Source: Pseudomonas sp. ZH-FAD (GTDB lineage: Bacteria > Pseudomonadota > Gammaproteobacteria > Pseudomonadales > Pseudomonadaceae). Taken from it: a DNA stretch of 64,000 nt. This document shows positions 25,239 to 33,743 of the stretch, in pieces. Numbering within the stretch: position 1 is the first letter of the stretch; each line of letters starts with the position of its first letter. The stretch covers positions 124,001 through 188,000 of the forward strand of contig NZ_PGLR01000001.1 in the NCBI RefSeq assembly GCF_002803095.1, read 5' to 3'. The translations under genes and the position numbers were made by a program. The notes under the pieces are model-generated. The model was not told where the DNA came from and ran no database searches. It was given only the letters and a program-made list of their open reading frames with translations.

Positions 25239-25447
25239 GAGGCGTCCGCCATTCTTGGCGGAACCACCACGCCGGCGGCACGCATCTCGGCGGCCATCAC
25301 CTCATTGAAGCTCAGCGTCGGGTTCATCTCGCAGAGCATGCCGATGCGAATCCAGAAACCCGCCTGTGCATTGATCGAACGGCCCGAGACGGCGCTAGCC
25401 CTGCGAATCTGGTCGTGCAGTTCGTCATCGATATTGACGATGCCCAT
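25235..25447 (-). CDS. ParD-like antitoxin-family protein
   Basis: A 70-residue protein starting MGIVNIDDELHDQIRRASAV, with a ribbon-helix-helix-like N-terminus (SGRSINAQAGFWIRIG) typical of the ParD-like antitoxin family. The ATG at 25447 follows GAGGAAG, so it is preferred over the longer frame that would read across the operator. No ParE-type toxin is present; the downstream partner is map, overlapped by 4 bases. This map/ParD-like pairing recurs in proteobacteria. Confidence 0.75.
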   Translation of the reverse strand: MGIVNIDDELHDQIRRASAVSGRSINAQAGFWIRIGMLCEMNPTLSFNEVMAAEMRAAGVVVPPRMADAS

Positions 25448-25457
25448 GGAAACTTCC

Positions 25458-25486
25458 TCATATATGTTTCGTATATGAATCATATA
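25458..25486. promoter_or_regulatory. Operator-like repeats upstream of the ParD-like gene
   Basis: TCATATA (25458-25464), its inverted copy TATATGA (25472-25478) and a third TCATATA (25480-25486) lie 11-39 bases upstream of the start. Closely spaced short repeats are the usual binding pattern of ribbon-helix-helix autoregulators. Confidence 0.6.
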
Positions 25487-25637
25487 GAGCTTTTCCGGGA
25501 ATTTCATCTTGCGCCCGCTAAGTCTGATCGTTGCCAGCGCCGGTAGGTGTTCCGATCCCTTAAACTGGGCGGCAAATCCGCTGACTGGCCCAGTTCAGGC
25601 GCGGGTCGCATGGAGTCATGTTGGTAGAGGAGAGAGG

Positions 25638-25868
25638 ATGAAGCGCGTAGATGTGAAACGCAGAACAGACCAAGGGGTGCTGTTCGACACCCAGGTCATG
25701 GTCAACCCGGCCAATACGTCCGAATGGATCGTATTCTTCAAGAAAGACGCAGGGCGCAGCTTCTTTCTGGTGGACGAAACCGAGCAGGTGGAGAGCTTCT
25801 CCAGCCTGAACGAGCTGATGGTGGAGTTGCGGGCATTGGGTATCAAACGGGTCGAGGTACAGCTCTGA
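25638..25868 (+). CDS. Small conserved protein of unknown function
   Basis: A 76-residue protein starting MKRVDVKRRTDQGVLFDTQV, with the ATG placed 8 bases after AGGAGAGAGG. Mixed charged and hydrophobic composition, no signal peptide or membrane segment, and a C-terminal LRALGIKRVEVQL. I do not recognise the family. The strong ribosome-binding site and the protein-like composition support a real gene. It lies between the ParD-like/map pair and a repeat-flanked MarR-GNAT gene. Confidence 0.6.
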   Translation: MKRVDVKRRTDQGVLFDTQVMVNPANTSEWIVFFKKDAGRSFFLVDETEQVESFSSLNELMVELRALGIKRVEVQL

Positions 25869-26136
25869 TCCACAGTTGCTAACAATTGGCGTGGATCATC
25901 CTGTGGATATCCTTGTGATACTCGCCCAAGGTACTGATGAGCAGGGCTTCTCAGCCAGTTGTTCAAAAACTGATCCTTGCTCCGCGGCTGTCCACAGTCG
26001 CTTTGGATAACATTCCAGAAAACCTGTTGGTAAATCGTCCTGTTCCGCTTATGCCGGGGCCTGTGACGATTTGAACAGTTTCTCGCCAAGGCGGGTAGTT
26101 CACCTTTGTCGGGGCTGTAGACGGCTATCTAAAGAT
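25869..26136. other. Gene-free stretch rich in degenerate DnaA boxes
   Basis: No gene. Box-like sequences include ATCCACA at 25869, TGTGGATAT at 25902-25910, TGTCCACA at 25990 and TTTGGATAA and TGTTGGTAA within the repeat at 25986-26088. Role unknown. Confidence 0.5.
25986..26088. repeat. Left copy of a 103-base direct repeat flanking the MarR-GNAT gene
   Basis: Aligns without gaps to 27136-27238 (about 66 of 103 identical). Shared blocks include TTGGATAAC, AACCTGTTG and GTTTCTCGCCA. Confidence 0.75.
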
Positions 26137-26157
26137 ATGGTTGTATCATGCAACCAT
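26137..26157. promoter_or_regulatory. Likely MarR-type operator
   Basis: Perfect inverted repeat ATGGTTG (26137-26143) / CAACCAT (26151-26157) with a 7-base spacer, 20 bases upstream of the MarR-GNAT start. Spacing suits a MarR dimer. Confidence 0.65.
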
Positions 26158-26177
26158 TGCTCGGAGATATGCCAGCC

Positions 26178-27128
26178 ATGAGCCTTGACCCTTCTCTGGT
26201 CGACCAGATCCGATCCGCCTCTCGCACTATGGTTCGTGAGCTGGGTTTCATGCAGAGCACGTTGGCCGGTACCGACTATTCGCCATCGTCGGTGCATACC
26301 TTGCTCGAAATTGGCGCCCGTGGCGTGATGACTGCAGCGCAACTCGTTCAGGTTCTGAGGCTGGAGAAATCCAGTGTGAGCCGAATGATCGCCAAGCTGA
26401 TCCAGGCTGGCGAGATAGAAGAGTCCACAAGTTCCTGTGATGGGCGGAGCAAGCGGCTGCTGCTGACCAACCAGGGCAAGCGCACGGTCGAGGCCATACA
26501 GGCATATGGCCAGAATCAGGTCACAACCGCACTGGCGCCGTTGAATCCAGCTCAGCAGCAGATCATTGCGCAGGGGGTGAATGCTTATGCCCAAGCGCTT
26601 GAGAGGCGTCGACTCGACACCACTGCAACCCCTTTCAACTCGATTCAACTGGGCGAAGGCTATCGCCCTGGCATGCTAGGTCGCATCGTAGAAATGCATG
26701 CGAAGTTCTACGCAAAACACTGGGGGTTCGGCCAGTTCTTTGAAAGCCAGGTCGCTGCTGGTGTCGCAGATTTCGCAGGGCGGTTGAACGAACCCTGCAA
26801 CAATGTCTGGCTTGCCACCCAGCATGATCGAATCGTGGGGGCTGTTGCCATCGATGGACAGGATCTTGGAAACCACGAGGCCCATCTGCGCTGGTTCATT
26901 TTGGATGAAGGCTATCGAGGTGGTGGTTTAGGCCGCAGACTCTTGAGCCAAGCACTGGAGTTCTGTGATCGCCAAGGCTTCGCCGCTATACAGCTCTGGA
27001 CCTTCAAAGGACTGGATGCGGCGCGCACGCTCTATGAGGCTTCCGGCTTCATGCTGGCTCAGGAGAAGAGAGGAACGCAGTGGGGTACGGCGGTAACCGA
27101 GCAACAGTTCACTCGGCGTGCCCGTTAA
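26178..27128 (+). CDS. MarR-type regulator fused to a GNAT acetyltransferase
   Basis: A 316-residue protein. Residues 1-145 form a MarR winged helix (MTAAQLVQVLRLEKSSVSRM then LIQAGEIEESTSSCDGRSKR). Residues about 160-316 form a GNAT domain with the acetyl-CoA loop motif RGGGLGRRLL and ARTLYEASGF. The ATG at 26178 is chosen because an earlier ATG at 26148 would place the operator inside the gene. Substrate unknown; autoregulation through the upstream palindrome is inferred. The gene is flanked by 103-base direct repeats. Confidence 0.85.
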   Translation: MSLDPSLVDQIRSASRTMVRELGFMQSTLAGTDYSPSSVHTLLEIGARGVMTAAQLVQVLRLEKSSVSRMIAKLIQAGEIEESTSSCDGRSKRLLLTNQGKRTVEAIQAYGQNQVTTALAPLNPAQQQIIAQGVNAYAQALERRRLDTTATPFNSIQLGEGYRPGMLGRIVEMHAKFYAKHWGFGQFFESQVAAGVADFAGRLNEPCNNVWLATQHDRIVGAVAIDGQDLGNHEAHLRWFILDEGYRGGGLGRRLLSQALEFCDRQGFAAIQLWTFKGLDAARTLYEASGFMLAQEKRGTQWGTAVTEQQFTRRAR

Positions 27129-27135
27129 TGGATAT

Positions 27136-27238
27136 GGCTATCCACATGATCCTTGGATAACTCTTCATCTAACCTGTTGATAAGCATGCGAAAGCCTTGA
27201 TTGACGGGGCATACAGCGCTTTGTACGGTTTCTCGCCA
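27136..27238. repeat. Right copy of the 103-base direct repeat
   Basis: Ungapped partner of 25986-26088. It begins 7 bases after the MarR-GNAT stop and ends 3 bases before the cobM stop codon. Confidence 0.75.
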
Positions 27239-27241
27239 GGC

Positions 27242-27997
27242 TCAATCGTTGCCGGGACGGTAGAGATGACGATGAGTGGCGTCATATAGCGCCGATTCTG
27301 CAAACGCACCGGGATCGAGTACCCGTCCAACAAGGATCAACGCCGTGCGGCGGAACTCTTTGGCGGCGACCTTTGCCTCGATATCAGCCAGGGTGCCCAG
27401 TACCCAGTCCTGATCGGGCCAGCTCGCTCGGTGGATAACCGCGATGGGGCAGTCGGCGCCGTAGTGTGGCAGGAGTTCGCCGACGATGGCTGGCAGATGG
27501 CTTACGCCTAGGTGGATGGCCATTGTTGCGCGGTGTCGCGCCAGGTCATGCAATTGCTCACCCGCGGGCATCGGCGAGGTGGTGCCGTAGCGGGTGAGGA
27601 TCACCGTCTGGGCGATGCCGGGCAGGGTCAGCTCGCTTTCCAGTAGCGCCGCGCAGGCGGCGGTTGCGGTGACGCCGGGGATGATCTCGAAGGGGATATC
27701 GAGGGCACGAAGCTCGCGAATCTGCTCGCCGATGGCGCCGTACAGCGAAGGGTCGCCGGAGTGCACGCGCGCCACGTCCTGGCCACATTCGTGCGCCTGA
27801 CGTAGCAGTGCGATGATCTCGCCAAGGTTAAGTTCGGCGGTATTGACTACCTTTTCGGCGCTATTACCTGCAAGAACCGCTTCTGGTACCAGCGAACCGG
27901 CATACAGAATGACCGGGCACGAACGGATCAGGCGCTGACCCTTGACGGTGATCAGCTCGGGGTCGCCGGGGCCGGCGCCGATGAAGTAGACGGTCAT
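27242..27997 (-). CDS. cobM: Precorrin-4 C11-methyltransferase
   Basis: A 251-residue SAM-dependent tetrapyrrole methylase. The N-terminal FIGAGPGDPELITVKGQRLI and the RVHSGDPSLYGAIGEQ loop are the family SAM/substrate motifs, and the specific stretch VVNTAELNLGEI points to the precorrin-4 C11 enzyme. It acts in the aerobic branch of cobalamin synthesis. It overlaps cobE by 4 bases (ATGA) and is divergent from the cobW operon. Confidence 0.93.
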   Translation of the reverse strand: MTVYFIGAGPGDPELITVKGQRLIRSCPVILYAGSLVPEAVLAGNSAEKVVNTAELNLGEIIALLRQAHECGQDVARVHSGDPSLYGAIGEQIRELRALDIPFEIIPGVTATAACAALLESELTLPGIAQTVILTRYGTTSPMPAGEQLHDLARHRATMAIHLGVSHLPAIVGELLPHYGADCPIAVIHRASWPDQDWVLGTLADIEAKVAAKEFRRTALILVGRVLDPGAFAESALYDATHRHLYRPGND

Positions 27998-28431
27998 GCT
28001 GCGGGTTCTCTATCGAAGGTGGCCAACGCGCAAGTGGCGTTGGCCGTGCGGGTTTTCTCGCCCAGCAGGCGGGCTGCCTTGCCCACTCGTGAGGCCAGGG
28101 CAAGGGCGCAGGGTTCAGCCACAGCGGGGCTTCCCGTTACGGATCGGATGAGTGGACTACCGGCTTTCTCCGGCTGGTGGAGCGTGAGCGCTTCGGGAGT
28201 GAATAATGTCAGCTGCAGATTCAGATGCGTGGCCAGTTCACGCAGCCCCGGTTCGTCGCGCTTGTGGGCGATGCTGGCCAGTCCAATGAGGTTATCCACA
28301 GTCAACTCAAGCTGGGCCAGGCTGTGGGTCAGCAGGGCGAGCAGCTCGTTCTGTGCACAACCGCGCCGACAACCCAGGCCGGCAACCACCCTAGGGGGGG
28401 CAGCGGGGTGATCGAGGTGGCTGGCGGTCAT
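27994..28431 (-). CDS. cobE: Cobalamin biosynthesis protein CobE (CbiG C-terminal domain)
   Basis: A 145-residue protein with the CobE/CbiG-C pattern VVAGLGCRRGCAQNELLALL near the N-terminus and IGLASIAHKRDEPGLRELA in the middle. CobE is needed in aerobic B12 synthesis, with an unclear role. Start taken at 28431; the longer frame would run through the riboswitch on the other strand. It carries an exact DnaA box at 28292-28300. Confidence 0.88.
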   Translation of the reverse strand: MTASHLDHPAAPPRVVAGLGCRRGCAQNELLALLTHSLAQLELTVDNLIGLASIAHKRDEPGLRELATHLNLQLTLFTPEALTLHQPEKAGSPLIRSVTGSPAVAEPCALALASRVGKAARLLGEKTRTANATCALATFDREPAA

Positions 28432-28494
28432 GAGCGGTATTCGTGTCGGAGGGTGACGTAGCTCATCATGGCACCTGCCAGCGGTCAACCGCGA

Positions 28495-28523
28495 TTGACC
28501 GGCCGCCGCGGCCTGCGTAGCCT
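28495..28523 (+). promoter_or_regulatory. Promoter for the cobW operon
   Basis: TTGACC (28495-28500), 17-base spacer, weak -10 TAGCCT (28518-28523). Transcription would begin at the first base of the riboswitch. Confidence 0.5.
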
Positions 28524-28530
28524 TCTCGCT

Positions 28531-28702
28531 TTCGAGGTTCTTCCCGGCAAGGCGCCGGGGAGCTAAGAGGGAACAGGGTCGATGCCCTGGCTGCCCCCGC
28601 AACTGTGAACGGTCTTAAGCCCTTCGATACACCACTGCCGTTAGGCGGGAAGGTGAAGGACGCGCAACGCGCAGACCGTGAGCCAGGAGACCTGCCTCGA
28701 AT
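28531..28702 (+). promoter_or_regulatory. Cobalamin riboswitch upstream of cobW
   Basis: P1 pairs TTCGAGG (28531-28537) with CCTCGAA near 28695-28701. The core AAGAGGGAAC, GCTGCCCCCGCAACTGT, the B12-box CACTGCC..GGGAAGG and GCCAGGAGACCTGCC are all present in order. It should repress cobW-cobN-chlID-cobF when adenosylcobalamin is plentiful. Confidence 0.95.
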
Positions 28703-28808
28703 GACCAGCCATTTGCTCGGACGGGGTGATCCGACGCGGCCAGCACGCCCCTGCGTGCCCGCCTGCGCGTACCCGTCCGCCGAACTTACCGACGCCACGG
28801 GGCCTTCC

Positions 28809-29858
28809 ATGAAAACCCTCGCCAAACTGCCTGTCACCATCGTCACCGGTTTTCTCGGTGCCGGCAAAACCACCCTGCTGCGCCACCTGCTGGCCAATGC
28901 CGGCGGCCGCCGTATCGCGGTGATCGTCAACGAGTTCGGCGAGCTGGGCATCGATGGCGAGATCCTCAAGCAGTGCTCCATCGGCTGCAGCGAGGAAGAA
29001 GCCAATGGCCGCGTCTTCGAGCTGGCCAACGGCTGCCTGTGCTGCACCGTGCAGGAAGAGTTCTTTCCGGTGATGCGCGAGCTGGTGGCGCGCCGTGGCG
29101 ACCTCGACCATATCCTCATCGAGACCAGCGGCCTGGCGCTGCCCAAGCCGCTGGTGCAGGCCTTCAACTGGCCGGAAATCCGCAACGCCTGCACGGTCGA
29201 CGCGGTGATCACCGTTGTCGACAGCCCGGCGGTGCTCGCCGGCACCTTCGCCGCCTTCCCCGATCAGGTGGACGAGCAGCGCAAGCTCGACCCCAATCTC
29301 GACCACGAATCGCCGCTGCATGAACTGTTTGCCGACCAGCTGGCCAGCGCCGACCTGGTAATCCTCAACAAGGCCGATTTGCTCGATGCCGAGGCGCTGG
29401 CCGCGGTGCGCGCCGAGGTGGCCGAGGAACTGCCGCCAGCGGTCAAGGTGATCGAGGCGCACGGCGGCGAACTGCCGCTGGACGTGCTGTTAGGCCTGAA
29501 CAGCGAAACCGAGCTGCATATCGACAGCCGCCGTACCCATCACGACGACGAAGATGAAGACCACGATCACGAGGAATTCGACTCGTTCCACGTGGAACTA
29601 CCGGAAGCCGAGGAGGCGCGCCTGCTCGCCGCGTTGAAGGAGGCAGTGGCCAAGTACGGCATCCTGCGGGTGAAAGGCTTCGCGGCGATCCCTGGCAAAC
29701 CGATGCGTCTGCTGGTGCAGGGCGTGGGCCAGCGCTTCGACCGCCACTTCGACCGCGCCTGGCGGGCCGACGAGCCGCGTCTGAGCCGGCTGGTGGTGAT
29801 CGGCCAACAGCTCGACCGCGCGGCTATCGAAGCCGAGCTGAAGGCGGCGCTGGCCTGA
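28809..29858 (+). CDS. cobW: CobW-type COG0523 metal-chaperone GTPase
   Basis: A 349-residue G3E-family GTPase. Walker A GFLGAGKTTLL is at residues 14-24, the metal-binding CLCC motif follows NG, and a His/Asp/Glu-rich tract lies at about 240-260. The C-terminal CobW domain ends RAAIEAELKAALA. Directly behind a B12 riboswitch and before cobN, so a role in cobalt delivery to the chelatase is the natural inference. A parS-like palindrome is embedded in the coding sequence. Confidence 0.93.
   Translation: MKTLAKLPVTIVTGFLGAGKTTLLRHLLANAGGRRIAVIVNEFGELGIDGEILKQCSIGCSEEEANGRVFELANGCLCCTVQEEFFPVMRELVARRGDLDHILIETSGLALPKPLVQAFNWPEIRNACTVDAVITVVDSPAVLAGTFAAFPDQVDEQRKLDPNLDHESPLHELFADQLASADLVILNKADLLDAEALAAVRAEVAEELPPAVKVIEAHGGELPLDVLLGLNSETELHIDSRRTHHDDEDEDHDHEEFDSFHVELPEAEEARLLAALKEAVAKYGILRVKGFAAIPGKPMRLLVQGVGQRFDRHFDRAWRADEPRLSRLVVIGQQLDRAAIEAELKAALA
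29584..29599. promoter_or_regulatory. parS: parS centromere-like site inside cobW
   Basis: GTTCCACGTGGAAC at 29585-29598 is a perfect 14-bp palindrome equal to the core of pseudomonad parS sites. Only the outermost base pair departs from TGTT..AACA. It lies about 17 kb from parB and 26 kb from oriC-I. Confidence 0.75.
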
Positions 29859-29870
29859 TACGGAGCGTAG

Positions 29871-29943
29871 GGCGTACTCGATCGTAGGGCGGACTCAGGA
29901 GCGAAGCGAACAGTCCGCCGGATAACTGAGTCCACTCTACGGC
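29871..29943. repeat. GTAGGGCG-type intergenic repeat
   Basis: Two tandem GTAGGGCG units followed by GGACTCAGG, GCGAAGCGAACAG and a partly inverted CCGCCGGATAACTGAGTCC. This resembles repetitive intergenic DNA of pseudomonads. A half REP unit (GCCCCTCCCAC) follows near 29967. Confidence 0.5.
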
Positions 29944-29985
29944 GCTACCACCAGACGCGGTTAAAGCCCCTCCCACGGAACGAAC

Positions 29986-32900
29986 ATGCACTTACTGCGC
30001 ACCCAGCCCGGCGCTCAACTGCCGGCCGACAGCATCGCCGACCTCGGCCAAACGCCTGCCGAGCTGGTGATCCTGTGCACGGGTGATTCGCACCTGTCGC
30101 TGCTGGCCGAAGCCGCCCGGCAACTGCCGGACGACTACCCCAGTCTGCGCCTGGCCAGCCCGGCGCAACTGAGCAACAACGCCTCGGTGGATTATTACGT
30201 CGAGCAGGTGCTGCAGCATGCCAAGGTCATCCTGATCTCTGTGCATGGTGGCGTCAGCTACTGGCGCTACGGCGTCGAACGCCTGGTTGAGCTGGGTGCG
30301 CGCGGCGCCACGGTGATCATGGTGCCGGGTGACGACAAGCCCGACCCGGAGCTGAGTGCGCTTGGCAATGTCGCCGAGCAAGACAGCCAGCGCCTGTGGC
30401 AGTACCTGCGCCAGGGCGGACTGGACAATGCCCGCCAGCTGTTCCTCTGCATCTGCAGCCGCTGGCTGGGGCGTGACGACACTTGGCAGGAGCCGCAGCC
30501 GCTGCCGCGCGTCGGTCTTTATCACCCGCAGCGTAGCCCGGCGGCGCTGGCTGACTGGCAGATGCAGTGGCAACCGGATGCACCTGTGGTGGCGCTGCTG
30601 TTCTACCGCAACCATGTGCAGTCGGCGAACACCGCCTTCGTCGATACCTTCTGCCAGCACCTGTTCGGCCAGGGCCTTAACCCGTTGCCGATTGCGGTGG
30701 CCAGCCTCAAGGAACCCGCCTGCCTGGATCAGGTGCAGGCCTGGCTGGATGACACTGACGCCGCACTGATCATCAATACCACCGGCTTCGCCCTGTCCAA
30801 CCCCGAGGCGCCGCAGGCGCGGGTGTTCCGCCGTGACATCCCGGTGCTGCAGGCCATCTGCTCGCTGGACAACCAGGCGCAGTGGCAGGCCAGCGCCCAG
30901 GGCCTGGGCTCGCGCGACCTGGCCATGCATGTGGTGCTGCCGGAGCTGGATGGCCGGCTGATCGGCACCGCCATCAGCTTCAAGGGTCTGGCCTGGCGCA
31001 GCGAGCGCAGCCAGAGCGATGTGGTGTGCTATCAGGCCCATGAGTCGGGCATGGCTTTCGTCGCCGAACTGGCACATAACTGGTGTCAACTGGCGATAAA
31101 AGCAAACGATCAGAAGCGAATCGGCCTGATCCTGGCCAACTACCCGACCCGCGATGGCCGCATCGGCAACGGCGTGGGTCTAGATACGCCGGCTGCCGCG
31201 CTGAACATTCTCCGTGCCCTGCAGGCGCAGGGCTATCCGGTGGATAACCTGCCGGGCAGCGGTACCGAGCTTGTCCACAGCCTGCTCGGTGGCGTAACCA
31301 ACGATCTGGATGGCCTGGATTCGCGCCCCTGTGCGCAGAGTCTGGCACTGGATGACTATCTGAAATTTTTCCACGGCCTGCCGCCGGCCAATCAGCAGGC
31401 CGTGCGCGAGCGTTGGGGCGAGCCGCAGAACGATCCGATGTTCCGCAGCGGGCGGATGATGGTTGCCGGCCTACGTTTCGGCCTGACCTTCGTTGGTATC
31501 CAGCCGGCACGCGGCTACCAGCTCGACCCGGCGGCGGTGTATCACGACCCGGATCTGGTGCCGCCGCACGGCTATATCGCCTTCTATGCCTGGCTGCGCG
31601 CGGCGTTCGCCGCCGATGCGCTGATCCACGTCGGCAAGCACGGCAACCTGGAATGGCTGCCGGGCAAGAGCGTCGGCCTCTCCGAGGGCTGCTGGCCGCA
31701 GGCGCTGATCGGCCCGCTGCCCAACGTCTATCCCTTTATCGTCAATGACCCCGGCGAGGGCGCGCAGGCCAAGCGCCGCACCCAGGCGGTGATCATCGAC
31801 CACCTGATGCCGCCGCTAACCCGCGCCGAAAGCTACGGCCCGCTGCGCGATCTGGAGCGCCTGGCCGACGAGTATTACGACGCCAGCCAGCTCGACCAGC
31901 GCCGAGCCGTCGAGCTACGCGGCGAGATCCTGGCCAAGGTGCGCGAGGCCAGCCTCGACCGCGAGCTGGGTCTGCAACTCAACGACGATGCCGACAGCTG
32001 GCTGCCGCAGCTCGACGCCTATCTGTGCGACCTCAAGGAATCGCAGATCCGCGATGGCCTGCATGTGTTCGGCGAGTCGCCGGCCGGGCAACTGCGCCGC
32101 GATACTCTGCTGGCGCTGCTGCGTATCCCCCGTGGCGATGGTCAGGGCGCCAATGCCAGCCTGCTGCGCGCGCTGGCGCGCGGCCTTGAGCTGGGCCTCG
32201 ATCCGCTGGATTGCGATATGGGCCAGCCCTGGCAAGGGCCATGTCCACAGACGTTGCAGGTTGTGGATAACAGCCTGTGGCGCACGGTCGGTGATACCCG
32301 CGAGCGCCTGGAGCTGCTGGCGCTGAAGCTGATCGAACAACGCCTGGCCGGCGAGCGCAGCGAAGATTTCGGCACCGAGGTGGCGCTGATCCTCGACGGC
32401 CTGGCCGAGCATATCGCGCCGTTGCTGGATGCCTGTGGCGACGCCGAGATGAGCGGCCTGCTGGCGGCGCTGGAAGGGCGTTTCGTGCCCGCCGGGCCAA
32501 GCGGCGCGCCGAGTCGCGGACGGCTGGATGTGCTGCCCACCGGGCGCAACTTCTTTACCGTCGACGTGCGCCATCTGCCCACACCGACCGCCTGGCGCCT
32601 CGGCGTGCAGGCAGCGGATCGCCTGCTGGAGCGCCATCTGCAGGACGAGGGCGACCACCTGCGTCAGCTCGGCCTGTCGGTGTGGGGCACGGCGACCATG
32701 CGCACCGGCGGCGACGATATTGCCCAGGCGCTGGCACTGATGGGCGTGCGCCCTGTATGGCAGCCGGGCAGCCAGCGCGTCGAACGCTTCGAGGTACTGC
32801 CGTTGGAGCAACTCGGCCGCCCCCGGGTGGATGTCACCCTGCGTGTGTCGGGCTTCTTCCGCGATGCTTTCAGCAACTTGATCCGTCTGTTCGACGACGC

Positions 32901-33732
32901 CGTGCAAGCAGTGATCGAGCTGGACGAGCCGGAAGATATGAACCCGCTGTCGTCGCGGGTCTGGCGCGAGTCGCTGGCGCTAAAGGATGGCGGCCTGGAT
33001 GAAGCCGAAGCGCGGCGCCAGGCCGGCTGGCGGGTGTTCGGCGCCAAGCCGGGGGCCTACGGCGCCGGGGTGCAGAACGCCATCGAGGAGCGCCTGTGGC
33101 AGAGCCGCGCGGACCTCGCTGAGGTCTACCTCAACTGGGGCGGCTACGCCTACGGTAGCGGCGCCGAAGGTGCGCCCGCGCGGCAGCGCTTTGTCGAGCG
33201 CCTGGAGCAGATGCAGGCGGTGCTGCACAACCAGGATAACCGCGAGCACGACATCCTCGATTCCAACGACTACTACCAGTTTCAGGGCGGCATGCTGGCG
33301 GCGGTGGAGACCCTGCGCGGGCTTAAGGTGGCCAGCTACTTTGGCGACAACAGCCAGCCGGATACGCCGCGTATTCGCACCTTGAAGGAGGAACTGGGTC
33401 GCGTGGTGCGTGCTCGCGCCGCCAATCCCAAGTGGATCGAGGGCATGAAGCGCCACGGCTACAAGGGCGCCTTCGAACTGGCCGCGACCATCGACTACCT
33501 GTTCGCCTTCGACGCCACCAGCGAGCTGGTCGACGACCACCAGTACGCGCTGCTGACTGATGCCTATTTGCTCGACAAGGACACCCGTGACTTTATCCAG
33601 CAGCACAACCCGGGGGCGCTCAACGATATTCTCGAACGCCTGCTGGAAGCCCAGCAGCGCGGCCTGTGGGAGAATCCCGGCGACTACCGCGAAGCGCTGG
33701 AGAACCTGCTGCTCGATAGCGAGGAATCATGA
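29986..33732 (+). CDS. cobN: Cobaltochelatase subunit CobN
   Basis: A 1,248-residue large chelatase subunit of the CobN/BchH family that inserts Co2+ into hydrogenobyrinate a,c-diamide. Conserved stretches include HVGKHGNLEWLPGKS (about 546-560) and NDYYQFQGGM near residue 1095. Length fits CobN. The partner AAA+ and VWA genes follow immediately, and no cobS/cobT genes are in the window. Two DnaA boxes or near-boxes lie inside (exact at 32262-32270). Confidence 0.95.
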   Translation: MHLLRTQPGAQLPADSIADLGQTPAELVILCTGDSHLSLLAEAARQLPDDYPSLRLASPAQLSNNASVDYYVEQVLQHAKVILISVHGGVSYWRYGVERLVELGARGATVIMVPGDDKPDPELSALGNVAEQDSQRLWQYLRQGGLDNARQLFLCICSRWLGRDDTWQEPQPLPRVGLYHPQRSPAALADWQMQWQPDAPVVALLFYRNHVQSANTAFVDTFCQHLFGQGLNPLPIAVASLKEPACLDQVQAWLDDTDAALIINTTGFALSNPEAPQARVFRRDIPVLQAICSLDNQAQWQASAQGLGSRDLAMHVVLPELDGRLIGTAISFKGLAWRSERSQSDVVCYQAHESGMAFVAELAHNWCQLAIKANDQKRIGLILANYPTRDGRIGNGVGLDTPAAALNILRALQAQGYPVDNLPGSGTELVHSLLGGVTNDLDGLDSRPCAQSLALDDYLKFFHGLPPANQQAVRERWGEPQNDPMFRSGRMMVAGLRFGLTFVGIQPARGYQLDPAAVYHDPDLVPPHGYIAFYAWLRAAFAADALIHVGKHGNLEWLPGKSVGLSEGCWPQALIGPLPNVYPFIVNDPGEGAQAKRRTQAVIIDHLMPPLTRAESYGPLRDLERLADEYYDASQLDQRRAVELRGEILAKVREASLDRELGLQLNDDADSWLPQLDAYLCDLKESQIRDGLHVFGESPAGQLRRDTLLALLRIPRGDGQGANASLLRALARGLELGLDPLDCDMGQPWQGPCPQTLQVVDNSLWRTVGDTRERLELLALKLIEQRLAGERSEDFGTEVALILDGLAEHIAPLLDACGDAEMSGLLAALEGRFVPAGPSGAPSRGRLDVLPTGRNFFTVDVRHLPTPTAWRLGVQAADRLLERHLQDEGDHLRQLGLSVWGTATMRTGGDDIAQALALMGVRPVWQPGSQRVERFEVLPLEQLGRPRVDVTLRVSGFFRDAFSNLIRLFDDAVQAVIELDEPEDMNPLSSRVWRESLALKDGGLDEAEARRQAGWRVFGAKPGAYGAGVQNAIEERLWQSRADLAEVYLNWGGYAYGSGAEGAPARQRFVERLEQMQAVLHNQDNREHDILDSNDYYQFQGGMLAAVETLRGLKVASYFGDNSQPDTPRIRTLKEELGRVVRARAANPKWIEGMKRHGYKGAFELAATIDYLFAFDATSELVDDHQYALLTDAYLLDKDTRDFIQQHNPGALNDILERLLEAQQRGLWENPGDYREALENLLLDSEES

Positions 33733-33743
33733 AGCTACTCGTT

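Noticed and set aside
29871..29943. Possible CRISPR or tandem array
   Set aside because: Only two short imperfect units with no spacers; it is an intergenic repeat. No CRISPR array was seen anywhere in the window.
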